Assembly (NCBI GenBank): GCA_024280195.1
Contig: JAJRQP010000337.1
Span: 1-10,533 of the forward strand
Direction: 5' to 3'
Length of the DNA stretch: 10,533 nt
Source of the DNA: Bacteroidota bacterium
Lineage (GTDB): Bacteria; Bacteroidota; Bacteroidia; Flavobacteriales_D; Crocinitomicaceae
In this document: piece after piece, positions 1-6,393 of the stretch
Position numbering within the stretch: the stretch's first letter is position 1
Layout: each line of letters opens with the position of its first letter
Made by a program: the position numbers and the translations under genes
The notes under the pieces: model-generated
Told to the model about the DNA's origin: nothing
Database searches by the model: none
What the model saw: the letters and a program-made list of their open reading frames with translations, nothing else

Positions 1-365
1 CCTTCTTCTGCTCCAGGTTCTAACATCACATCTCCATGTCCTGAAAAATAGATAATCACTAAATCTCCTTCTTTTGCCAATTTCTGCGCCGAATAAATGG
101 CTTGTTTTATTGCTCTTTCGTTGGCTTGGTCATTTTGAATCAACGTAAAGTTCTCTTTAAATTCTGGAAAACTAAGGTTTAGAATATCGTAGAATAACTG
201 CGCATCATTGTCTGCAAATTCAAGATCTTGCACTTCGTTGTAGTCAGAGATGCCTATGATTGCAGCGTAAACATTGTTGTACTTTTTCTTACCAATATCG
301 GAGAAACCTTGGGAGAATGAAAAGGAGAAAAATAGTAAGGCAATTAATAGATGGAGTATTTTCAT
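1..365 (-). CDS. Exported caspase-fold (peptidase C14 / metacaspase-like) protein, C-terminus cut by window edge
   Basis: Reading leftwards from the ATG at 365-363, about 121 codons are visible and the frame is still open at base 1. Residues 1-19 form a signal peptide (hydrophobic run ending SFSFSQ). After it come VYAAIIGISDYN (about 32-43) and the segment ending YFSGHGD (about 106-112). These are the first core strand and the histidine of the caspase dyad in p20-like domains, so His110 is the likely catalytic base. The catalytic cysteine would lie beyond the window. Bacterial caspase-like proteins are cysteine peptidases of varied role, often with extra binding domains at the C-terminus, and those cannot be seen here. 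A promoter-like TATATTTG lies 43-50 bases upstream. Family assignment is fairly safe. Whether it is an active peptidase, and its substrate, are unknown. Confidence 0.8.
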   Translation of the reverse strand, partial: MKILHLLIALLFFSFSFSQGFSDIGKKKYNNVYAAIIGISDYNEVQDLEFADNDAQLFYDILNLSFPEFKENFTLIQNDQANERAIKQAIYSAQKLAKEGDLVIIYFSGHGDVMLEPGAEE

Positions 366-407
366 AAATGTTATTCTACTGCGTAATTATGCTAAGCAAT
401 TGAATAA

Positions 408-439
408 CAAATATAACCATTCTTAGTTACGTTAAGAAA
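408..439 (-). promoter_or_regulatory. Bacteroidota-type promoter for the caspase-like gene
   Basis: On the minus strand TATATTTG (415-408) matches the Bacteroidota -7 consensus TAnnTTTG exactly. Twenty bases further upstream is TTTC (439-436), three of four matches to the -33 TTTG. Transcription would begin near 401, giving a leader of about 36 bases before the ATG at 365. Predicted from consensus only. Confidence 0.5.
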
Positions 440-472
440 TGTGAAAAGTTTGAATTTAAACCTCGTAACAAA

Positions 473-814
473 CTACTTCCTGAAAATGAAAAAAGCAGCT
501 GCAACTAAACACAATCCAGCCCATAAATAATCCATTTTTATGGGTTTATTCATCACGAAAATAGAAAATGGAATAAACATCACTAGGGACATCCCGATTT
601 GAATAATTTGCAATTGCGTTAAACTAAACTCTTGACTACCTATTCTATTTGCAGGGATGTGGAAGTTGTACTCAAAGAATGCAATCCCCCAACTTAGCAT
701 AGCAGCAATAAACCAATGTTTTTGATCTATCCATTTAAGATGGAGGTACCATGCACAAAGCATAAATACGTTAGAAATTGAAAGTAGTATAATCGTTTTG
801 ACAATAACGGACAT
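473..814 (-). CDS. DUF486 / DMT-family small membrane protein
   Basis: This is a protein of 113 residues from the ATG at 814, with four predicted membrane segments: about 4-24, 31-50, 68-88 and 92-111. The opening (a short polar start, then ILLSISNVFMLCAWYLHLK) and the internal FEYNFHIPANRIG motif are typical of the DUF486 family, which is related to small drug/metabolite transporters. The family's function and substrate are not established. ATGs exist at 823 and 847, but the family normally begins just before the first helix, so 814 is preferred. Starting at 847 would also leave almost no leader after a weak -7-like TATTTTCG at 843-836. The gene is divergent from the molybdenum-storage operon, with about 100 bases between the two starts. 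Nothing in it points to a role in metal handling. Confidence 0.8.
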   Translation of the reverse strand: MSVIVKTIILLSISNVFMLCAWYLHLKWIDQKHWFIAAMLSWGIAFFEYNFHIPANRIGSQEFSLTQLQIIQIGMSLVMFIPFSIFVMNKPIKMDYLWAGLCLVAAAFFIFRK

Positions 815-877
815 AGCGTTCATTAAATTAGATTGCGAAAATAACAAGAAAAACTAGTCTATTGATTTTACGATTAA

Positions 878-885
878 TATCTTTG
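878..885 (+). promoter_or_regulatory. -7 element of the molybdenum-storage operon promoter
   Basis: TATCTTTG matches TAnnTTTG exactly. It lies 29 bases before the TTG start at 915, placing the transcription start near 892 with a leader of roughly 23 bases. No good -33 TTTG is seen at the usual spacing of about 20 bases; the nearest TTG (862-864) is only 13 bases away. The promoter may therefore be weak or depend on an activator. Confidence 0.5.
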
Positions 886-914
886 AACAGAAAATAAACC
901 TGAAATCTCTACAA

Positions 915-2021
915 TTGAAAAACGCACTTAAAATCGCTTACATCTTTATTGCTGGACTTGGTGTGTTTTTTATCAATGATTTAAGAATTCTTAGCGGAAT
1001 TATCCTTCTTCATTTAATTTTCTTCTTTACAATAAAAAATTCTAAAAAAAGTCTGCGCTTTCTATGGAAAGTCAAATGGTTTATCCTTATCATTTTTCTT
1101 TTTCATGCTTTTTCAGGAGAAAACGATATCAGTATATTAAAAATTAAAAACTGGACTCTTGCTTTATCCTTTGATGGAATTACTAAAGGAGCAATTATGG
1201 CAGGGAAGTTAATCGCTATGCTGCTTATTACCCAAGTTGTTCGTCTATCAATGAAAGGAAAAGAGTTTGTTTCTGGAATGACAAAACTTGGACTTAGTCA
1301 ATCTTCCTCTGAAATAATTGATGAAATAATTGTGATTGTTTCTGAAGAAAAAGGTGGAGGAAACGGAAAAGGCAAGAATAAAAATAAAAAGCAAGGGCAG
1401 ACAAATGAAGTACAATCCAAAGATGTTTTATTTAGAGGGAGAGTAGGTAACATTCCTAAAAAATTATTGAATAAAATCAACTTTGCGAAAGAACGCTTTG
1501 CAAACAACCCCAATGCAATTGTTGCCTCTTCTGCTTTATCAGTCACGTTAATTCGGATGGTAAAAATAGCTCCCGGATTACCTCTTGCACCAGGACATAA
1601 AAACATTTTAATGTTTCCTGTTCTCATTTATGGAATTCTTAAATCAGAAAAGAAACAAGCAGGATTACAAGTAGGATTCATTTCTGGAGTACTCCATTTC
1701 ACGATGGGTTTTGGAAAATATGGTCCGTTAGGTATTCTTCAATTCGCATTACTAGGTTGGGTCTTTGACTTGACTTTAAAATTGCCCTTCAAGAAAGACA
1801 ACCTATTCTTTCTCATGTTTGTGGGAGCAATTGGAGGACTTGCAAGAGTTTCGTCAGAAATTGTTCTCGCCTTTGCATTTGGAATGCCAAATGCTTTTTA
1901 TCTCTTATATTTACCCTATATTATTTCTCAGGTGTCCTTCGGGATTGCATCTGGATTTATCTCGAAAGCCCTATTAAAAACAAATAACAATGAGCAACAA
2001 GAACAAAAAAGCATCCAATAG
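915..2021 (+). CDS. Fused ECF-transporter-like membrane protein (EcfT-like N-terminus, S-component-like C-terminus) of the molybdenum-storage operon
   Basis: The protein has 368 residues and begins at a TTG; the first internal ATG (codon 95) lies past the fourth membrane segment. Residues 1-110 hold about four hydrophobic segments followed by a polar amphipathic stretch (VVRLSMKGKEFVSGMTKLGLS, split here as about 108-128). This resembles EcfT/CbiQ transmembrane subunits, whose coupling helices follow this kind of segment. Residues 145-165 are a Gly/Lys/Asn-rich linker (GGGNGKGKNKNKK). Residues 205-355 form a second hydrophobic block with the conserved-looking stretch PGLPLAPGHKN (219-230) and several glycine-rich helices, in the style of ECF substrate-binding S components. 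No ATPase domain is present and none is adjacent. The gene overlaps the next one by 32 bases, so expression with the storage proteins is likely. The T-S fusion reading is inference from hydrophobicity and short motifs; the substrate may be molybdate, tungstate or something linked to storage. Confidence 0.6.
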   Translation: MKNALKIAYIFIAGLGVFFINDLRILSGIILLHLIFFFTIKNSKKSLRFLWKVKWFILIIFLFHAFSGENDISILKIKNWTLALSFDGITKGAIMAGKLIAMLLITQVVRLSMKGKEFVSGMTKLGLSQSSSEIIDEIIVIVSEEKGGGNGKGKNKNKKQGQTNEVQSKDVLFRGRVGNIPKKLLNKINFAKERFANNPNAIVASSALSVTLIRMVKIAPGLPLAPGHKNILMFPVLIYGILKSEKKQAGLQVGFISGVLHFTMGFGKYGPLGILQFALLGWVFDLTLKLPFKKDNLFFLMFVGAIGGLARVSSEIVLAFAFGMPNAFYLLYLPYIISQVSFGIASGFISKALLKTNNNEQQEQKSIQ

Positions 2022-2826
2022 AATTCACTTAGACTCTCGATTTACAAGAGAATCTTTGGTGGACAGAAAAGTGCTTTCTGATTCTGAAGTAATCAACGAA
2101 ATAGCTATTCTCCCTTACCTTGATGTAATCAGTATTGGTGGAAGTAGTATCATTGATAAAGGAAAATCTGCTGTTTTTCCTTTAATCGAAGAATTGGTTG
2201 CGTTAAAAGGTCAATTTAAATTTGCGGTTGGTGTAACAGGAGGTGTTCGTGTAAAACATGCAATGGCGATTGGATTGGACTTTGGATTACCTGTTGGAGG
2301 ACTTGCAATGATTGTTGGTGCCAATGAAGAACAAAATGCAAACATGCTTTATTCTTTAATGGCAAAGCACGGAGCAGTTCGGGTTCCAAAAGATGATTAT
2401 GCAGATTTGCCACATTACCTAGTTGATGAAATGATTCCTATTTTAACACTCAATCCACCGCATCATTATTGGGAAAAACCACCGAAAAAAGGTGTCTTAC
2501 CTGAAAGTGGAGCAGATTTCGGTGCATACATGACAGCTGAAGGAATGGGAGCAAGGTCAATGATATTCGTAAAAGATCAAGACGGCCTTTTTGATAAAGA
2601 CCCCGCAAAGAATGAAGATGCAAAACTCATTAAACGTATTTCTGCACAAGAGATTTTAGAAGGAGACTTTGAAGATTTAATCATTGACCGTTTAGCAATT
2701 GAAATGTTAGCGAAAGCAAGACATCTAAAAGAAATTCACATTGTGAACGGACTGAAACCTGGAAACATTACCAAGGCAATCAATGGGAAAAATGGAGGTA
2801 CAATAATTTACAAAAAAGAAGACTGA
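1990..2826 (+). CDS. mosA: Molybdenum storage protein subunit (MosA/MosB family, amino-acid-kinase fold), first paralogue
   Basis: The protein has 278 residues and belongs to the amino acid kinase superfamily, nearest UMP kinase and the Azotobacter MoSto subunits. Visible marks are SIGGSSIIDKG (48-58), the nucleotide-binding loop GGVRVKH (84-90), the proline/histidine loop NPPHHYWEK (155-163), VKDQDGLFDKDP (194-205) and the C-terminal IVNGLKPGNITKAI (251-264). In MoSto these proteins form a hexameric cage that uses ATP to pack molybdate or tungstate as polyoxometalate clusters. His158-His159 sit where Azotobacter MosA has its cluster-binding histidines. The usual lysine before the first GG is serine here (Ser48), which may lower ATP turnover in this subunit. 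The start at 1990 lies inside the preceding gene and gives an N-terminal extension of normal length. It abuts the second paralogue through TGATG. Alpha/beta assignment is by order and histidine pattern, so it is tentative. Confidence 0.82.
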   Translation: MSNKNKKASNRIHLDSRFTRESLVDRKVLSDSEVINEIAILPYLDVISIGGSSIIDKGKSAVFPLIEELVALKGQFKFAVGVTGGVRVKHAMAIGLDFGLPVGGLAMIVGANEEQNANMLYSLMAKHGAVRVPKDDYADLPHYLVDEMIPILTLNPPHHYWEKPPKKGVLPESGADFGAYMTAEGMGARSMIFVKDQDGLFDKDPAKNEDAKLIKRISAQEILEGDFEDLIIDRLAIEMLAKARHLKEIHIVNGLKPGNITKAINGKNGGTIIYKKED

Positions 2827-3617
2827 TGAGTAAGATTAATGACTTAGAAAACCTAATGCAGCAAACATTAGATGAAGCAGTTGAAAACTATCAGCACGAT
2901 CTTCAAATACTCCCCCATGTTAAAGTAATGAAACTGGGTGGACAAAGTATTACTGATAGAGGACGAAAAGCTGTCTTTCCAATTTTAGATGAACTTGTAG
3001 AGAATAAGAAAAAACATGACATTATTCTAACTTCTGGAGGTGGAACAAGAGCAAGACATAGTTATCAGGTTGGCATTGATTTAAACATGCCCGTCGGCGT
3101 TCTTGCAGAAATGGGAGGTGCAATTACCGTTCAAAATGCAAGAATGATCCAAATGGTGATGGCGAAGCATGGAGGTATCTTTTTAGACCATTTAGAATTT
3201 GAAAAACTTCCTTTATTCTTGCGTTTGGGTTGTATTCCAATTATGCCTGGAATGCCTCCTTATAGTTTTTGGGAAGACATCCCTGATTTTGGTTCTATTC
3301 CGATGCACAGAACTGACTGTGGTGCATTTTTTACTGCTGAAGCAATTGGTGCTGATACCGTTTATTTCATTAAAGATGAAAAAGGACTTTACACAGACGA
3401 TCCTAAAAAGAATCCAGATGCAGAATTTATTCCTAGAATTCAAGTGGATGAATTGATTAAAATGGATTTAGGTGACTTAATAGTAGAACGTGTGATTCTT
3501 GATTACATGAAACGTTCTCGATTTGTGAAGAAATTGGTGATCATCAACGGAATGGAAAGAGGAGAAATCACCAAAGCATTAAACGGTGAAACAACAGGAA
3601 CTGAAATTTATGTTTAA
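2826..3617 (+). CDS. mosB: Molybdenum storage protein subunit (MosA/MosB family), second paralogue
   Basis: The protein has 263 residues and is a clear paralogue of the preceding product, with the same amino-acid-kinase order of motifs: KLGGQSITDRG (36-46), GGGTRARH (71-78), GMPPYSFWE (142-150), IPMHRTDCGAF (158-168), FIKDEKGLYTDDP (181-193) and IINGMERGEITKAL (239-252). Unlike its partner it keeps the canonical Lys36 before the GG pair and the full GGGTRARH loop, so it looks fully able to bind and probably hydrolyse ATP. It resembles Azotobacter MosB, which also has a PPY motif rather than a histidine run in the cluster loop. Its ATG overlaps the upstream stop by one base, a classical sign of translational coupling, which would suit a 3+3 heterohexamer made in equal amounts. 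A cytoplasmic location is expected, since no signal peptide is present. Confidence 0.83.
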   Translation: MSKINDLENLMQQTLDEAVENYQHDLQILPHVKVMKLGGQSITDRGRKAVFPILDELVENKKKHDIILTSGGGTRARHSYQVGIDLNMPVGVLAEMGGAITVQNARMIQMVMAKHGGIFLDHLEFEKLPLFLRLGCIPIMPGMPPYSFWEDIPDFGSIPMHRTDCGAFFTAEAIGADTVYFIKDEKGLYTDDPKKNPDAEFIPRIQVDELIKMDLGDLIVERVILDYMKRSRFVKKLVIINGMERGEITKALNGETTGTEIYV

Positions 3618-3618
3618 A

Positions 3619-4140
3619 ATGAACTATCTATTAATCCTACCGCTCGTATTGTTTTTAAACTTCTCTTATGGTCAAGAGAAATCAATAAAATTTAAAAAGT
3701 ACGACGTTGTTTTTACTTATAAAAAGGACAGCATTCTTTTAAAGAAAAAAGAACTGAAGAAAATCATTAAAACGTCTCTTGTCTTTTTTGATGCGATAGA
3801 GAAAGATGATTACAACTTATTTGTAAGCACACTTTCCGACACCACTATTTCTGTTATTCCTAAAGAAAAACTGGAGAGAAAGTATAAAAAATATAAAGCA
3901 TACCAACTAAATATGACTGGAGAGTTAACTATTCGCTCTCTCCAATTGTTTCAAAATAAAGACCATAGAGAATCTGGAGTCTTATATTCTATTGTATTCT
4001 CCTTACCTCCAAATACTACTATTGCACGTAGAGTCGGTTTTGACCCAATTAAACATGCTACCTTTAAGAATCACCATAATTTCGTGGGAATTGTCTTAAT
4101 TAAGAACCATAAAGAATATGATGTAGTTATTCCTTGGTGA
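3619..4140 (+). CDS. Small exported protein of unknown function, last gene of the molybdenum-storage operon
   Basis: The protein has 173 residues from the ATG at 3619, one base after the mosB stop. That start gives a clean signal peptide, MNYLLILPLVLFLNFSYG, with likely cleavage before Gln19; no lipobox cysteine is seen. An earlier in-frame ATG at 3586 would overlap mosB and bury the signal peptide, so it is not preferred. The mature part is rich in lysine, starting with a basic region (KKKELKKIIKTS, about 43-54). A helix with an acidic end follows (SLVFFDAIEKDDYNLF), then a beta-rich second half ending KEYDVVIPW. The early helix-then-variable pattern loosely suggests an NTF2-like fold, but I do not recognise the family. 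Position in the operon suggests a periplasmic or outer-membrane-side partner, perhaps for the upstream membrane protein. This is inference. Confidence 0.72.
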   Translation: MNYLLILPLVLFLNFSYGQEKSIKFKKYDVVFTYKKDSILLKKKELKKIIKTSLVFFDAIEKDDYNLFVSTLSDTTISVIPKEKLERKYKKYKAYQLNMTGELTIRSLQLFQNKDHRESGVLYSIVFSLPPNTTIARRVGFDPIKHATFKNHHNFVGIVLIKNHKEYDVVIPW

Positions 4141-4172
4141 TTTGGTAAACCCATATTAATCAACTACATTTG
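4141..4172 (+). promoter_or_regulatory. Strong Bacteroidota promoter of the T9SS-secreted protein gene
   Basis: TTTG (4141-4144), a 20-base spacer, then TACATTTG (4165-4172) together match the full TTTG / TAnnTTTG consensus at ideal spacing. The transcription start should fall near 4179, about 18 bases before the ATG at 4197. The TTG at 4170 lies inside the -7 element and so cannot be the start codon of this transcript. The first T of the -33 element directly follows the previous gene's stop codon. Confidence 0.75.
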
Positions 4173-4196
4173 TTCAAATTAACTAAATTAACTCTT

Positions 4197-5657
4197 ATGA
4201 AAACAAAATTACTATCACTGATGTTATTCGTTATTGGATTTACATCTTTTTCGCAAAACAACTTGCTCTACACAATATCAAGGAATGTTGACTCTCTAGT
4301 CATATACGATACAACAGGAGGGACTTTTAATATTTATGCTTCAAGATTCATTTCTGGAGCAGGGCATACTAAAAGTATTGGCCTCGTTTTAAATCCCAAC
4401 TCCAATGAGATGTTTATCTTATTTGAAGATGGTAATGGTGAGGGTTCTAGAAGAATTGGAAGCATCGATACCTTAACAGGTGTTATTACAGATGTAGGAA
4501 TGGTTGGGAACATGCAACATCTTGCATATGACTTTACAACTAGTACATTGTACTCTGTGGGAGCTAATGCTGGAGCTATAGCTGGCTTATATGAGGTCGA
4601 CCAAAGCACAGGGGTTGCTACTTTACTTCCGGCTACCCCAGGAGGGTATGGTTCTGCTATCGTCTATGATTATTATATAGATTCCATGACAATGGCTAGA
4701 AGTACTTCTTTTCATAACATTAATTTAACTGATTTAAATTCTTCTAGCGTTTCTCACTCTTTTACTGATGAAGGTGCTGGAGCAGTTATTATCAATGACT
4801 CTATTACTTGGGTTTATGGAAGAGCTGGACCTCTTAGAGCTTGGAACAAGAATACATTAATATACACCGACTTGTTAATTGATTTTGGAAACTCAACGCA
4901 CTCAATGACATTTGGAACACCTCCATTATTGGTTACTTCTAGTAATGGCAAAGAATTTTGTTCTGCTGATGGAACTGTTTTATCAACTTCATCAACAGGC
5001 ACAACTTATCAATGGGGTTATAATGGCTCACCAATAGTCCCAGCAGAAACAAATGCTACACTTGTACCAACACTATCTGGAACTTATAGCTGTATGGTTG
5101 ATGGGAAGCTTTCGTTATCAATAACAATCAACATTCTTCCTTCACCAGTAGTTTCTTTTACAGCAACTCCAAATCCAGTAGATTTAGCAGTTGACCCAAC
5201 AGGAAATGTTGATTTTGTGAACACATCAACAAGTGGACATGCATATGATTGGGATTTAGGAAATGGCTTTACTACAATGACTGAGAATCCGTCTTTCCCA
5301 TACACATCAGTTGGTTCGTTTATGGTCACTTTTACTGTAACTGACACTATCAATGGTTGTTCTGCTTCCATGACACAAACAATTGATGTAAACAATACAA
5401 CAGGTATTGCAGAAATCAATGATGAGTTCTCCATATATCCTAACCCTACTAACGGAAAGGTTAGCGTTAAAGTTAATTCAGAGTTTGATGGTTATACCGC
5501 AACAGTTTTGGATATGAACGGAAGAGAATTAAACTCTTTTATTCTGAATAAATCAACGGGTAATTCTTTTAATTTATCTAACGAAACTAGTGGAGTGTAC
5601 TTGTTAAGAATAAGTAACGGTGATATTGAAGTCTTCCAAAGAATTGTGAAGAAATAA
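4197..5657 (+). CDS. Secreted protein with beta-propeller-like repeats, Ig-like and PKD-like domains and a type IX secretion sorting domain
   Basis: The product has 486 residues from the ATG at 4197. Residues 1-20 are a signal peptide ending FTSFSQ. Residues 21-245 contain strand-rich, weakly repeating units with phrases such as IGSIDTLTGVITDVG and LYEVDQSTGVATLLP, like the blades of an NHL/PQQ-type propeller. Residues 248-313 look like an Ig-like domain (GKEFCSADG to SGTYSCMVDG, with Cys255/Cys299 as a likely disulfide). Residues 317-398 are a PKD-like domain (VDFVNTS, YDWDLGNG, FPYTSVGSFMVTFTVTDT). Residues 411-486 are a Por-type C-terminal signal (FSIYPNPTNGKVSV to GVYLLRISNG and a terminal KK), which directs export through the type IX system and attachment to, or release from, the cell surface. 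No enzymatic motif is seen, so an adhesive or structural role is likely. It has its own promoter and is probably not part of the Mo system. Confidence 0.85.
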   Translation: MKTKLLSLMLFVIGFTSFSQNNLLYTISRNVDSLVIYDTTGGTFNIYASRFISGAGHTKSIGLVLNPNSNEMFILFEDGNGEGSRRIGSIDTLTGVITDVGMVGNMQHLAYDFTTSTLYSVGANAGAIAGLYEVDQSTGVATLLPATPGGYGSAIVYDYYIDSMTMARSTSFHNINLTDLNSSSVSHSFTDEGAGAVIINDSITWVYGRAGPLRAWNKNTLIYTDLLIDFGNSTHSMTFGTPPLLVTSSNGKEFCSADGTVLSTSSTGTTYQWGYNGSPIVPAETNATLVPTLSGTYSCMVDGKLSLSITINILPSPVVSFTATPNPVDLAVDPTGNVDFVNTSTSGHAYDWDLGNGFTTMTENPSFPYTSVGSFMVTFTVTDTINGCSASMTQTIDVNNTTGIAEINDEFSIYPNPTNGKVSVKVNSEFDGYTATVLDMNGRELNSFILNKSTGNSFNLSNETSGVYLLRISNGDIEVFQRIVKK

Positions 5658-5677
5658 ATACACACTAAATTCATAGT

Positions 5678-5709
5678 AAAAAGGAGAATCTTAATTGGTT
5701 CTCCTTTTT
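5678..5709. terminator. Bidirectional intrinsic terminator between converging transcripts
   Basis: A perfect 11-base stem, AAAAAGGAGAA (5678-5688) with TTCTCCTTTTT (5699-5709), encloses a 10-base loop. The A run on one side and T run on the other let it terminate both strands. On the plus strand it follows the T9SS gene by 20 bases. On the minus strand it begins 3 bases after the modC stop codon. Confidence 0.85.
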
Positions 5710-5712
5710 TTG

Positions 5713-6393
5713 CTAAAAACTTCTCGTTAATAAATCTTTTGGTTTGCCTTGGGTTGTATTTCCATTCTCATCCATACAGATAACTAAATCGGCCATTTTT
5801 AAAACAACGTCTTTTCTATGAGTAACGACAAGTACTTGTATATCAATCTGCTTTTGAATCAGCTCAATTTCATGAATTAATTCCGAAATAGACTCATCAT
5901 CTAATGCAGAAAAGGGTTCATCTAACAACAATAAATCTGGTTCTTGGCACAATGCTCTAATAATTGCTATGCGTTGTTGCTGTCCTCCGGACAATTGATT
6001 TGGGAAGTTTAATAACAGGTCAGAAAGGTTAACGGATTCAAGTAGGCTAGAAATTAGCGGAGAAATTACCCCATCTTTACTAGCATACCTCAGATTTTCT
6101 TCAACCGTCATATTTGGAAATAAATTGAAGTCCTGAAAGACAAACGCTACCTTTCTCTTAGCGATGGAAAAATTTACCTTCTCCTTTTTAGAGAACCATT
6201 TAATTCCATTAAAGCTGATTTCTCCTTCATTAGGAGTTTCCAAACCGGCAATCATTCGTAACACAGTTGATTTTCCTATTCCTGACTTACCGTATAAGGC
6301 AGTTGTAAATGAACCTTCTATCTTCGCCGAACAGTTAATATTAACCGTTCTATTCTTAGTAGAATAGCTTTTATGTACATTAAACTCAAGCAA
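5713..6393 (-). CDS. modC: Molybdate ABC transporter ATP-binding protein ModC, short form
   Basis: The ATPase has 226 residues and all ABC motifs are intact: Walker A GKSGIGKST (35-43), Q-loop Gln87 in VFQDFNLFP, signature LSGGQQQR (134-141), Walker B LLLLDEP (154-160) and switch His192 in VVTHRKD. It would power ModB by dimerising on the inner face of the membrane. It begins at TTG (6393) and overlaps modB by 8 bases; the opening LEFNVHKSY matches the usual ModC start, and no in-frame ATG exists nearby. Characterised ModC proteins such as that of E. coli are about 350 residues and carry a C-terminal TOBE/MOP molybdate-binding domain. That part is absent here, so the protein ends soon after the nucleotide domain and cannot sense molybdate in that way. 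Identification as ModC rests strongly on the modAB context. Confidence 0.9.
   Translation of the reverse strand: MLEFNVHKSYSTKNRTVNINCSAKIEGSFTTALYGKSGIGKSTVLRMIAGLETPNEGEISFNGIKWFSKKEKVNFSIAKRKVAFVFQDFNLFPNMTVEENLRYASKDGVISPLISSLLESVNLSDLLLNFPNQLSGGQQQRIAIIRALCQEPDLLLLDEPFSALDDESISELIHEIELIQKQIDIQVLVVTHRKDVVLKMADLVICMDENGNTTQGKPKDLLTRSF

Noticed and set aside
448..461. Small palindrome GTTTGAATTTAAAC after the DUF486 gene
   Set aside because: Too short and imperfect, without a T tract, to call a terminator.
815..847. Longer start for the DUF486 protein
   Set aside because: Family members start just before the first helix, and the extra residues carry no recognisable signal.
1298..1627. Open antisense frame within the membrane protein gene
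   Set aside because: Its product has low-complexity Phe/Pro runs that mirror the Gly/Lys linker of the real gene, with no family resemblance.
3586..3618. Earlier ATG for the small exported protein
   Set aside because: It overlaps mosB and places eleven polar or basic residues in front of a clear signal peptide.
4170..4196. TTG start for the T9SS protein
   Set aside because: It falls inside the -7 promoter element, and the signal peptide begins properly at 4197.
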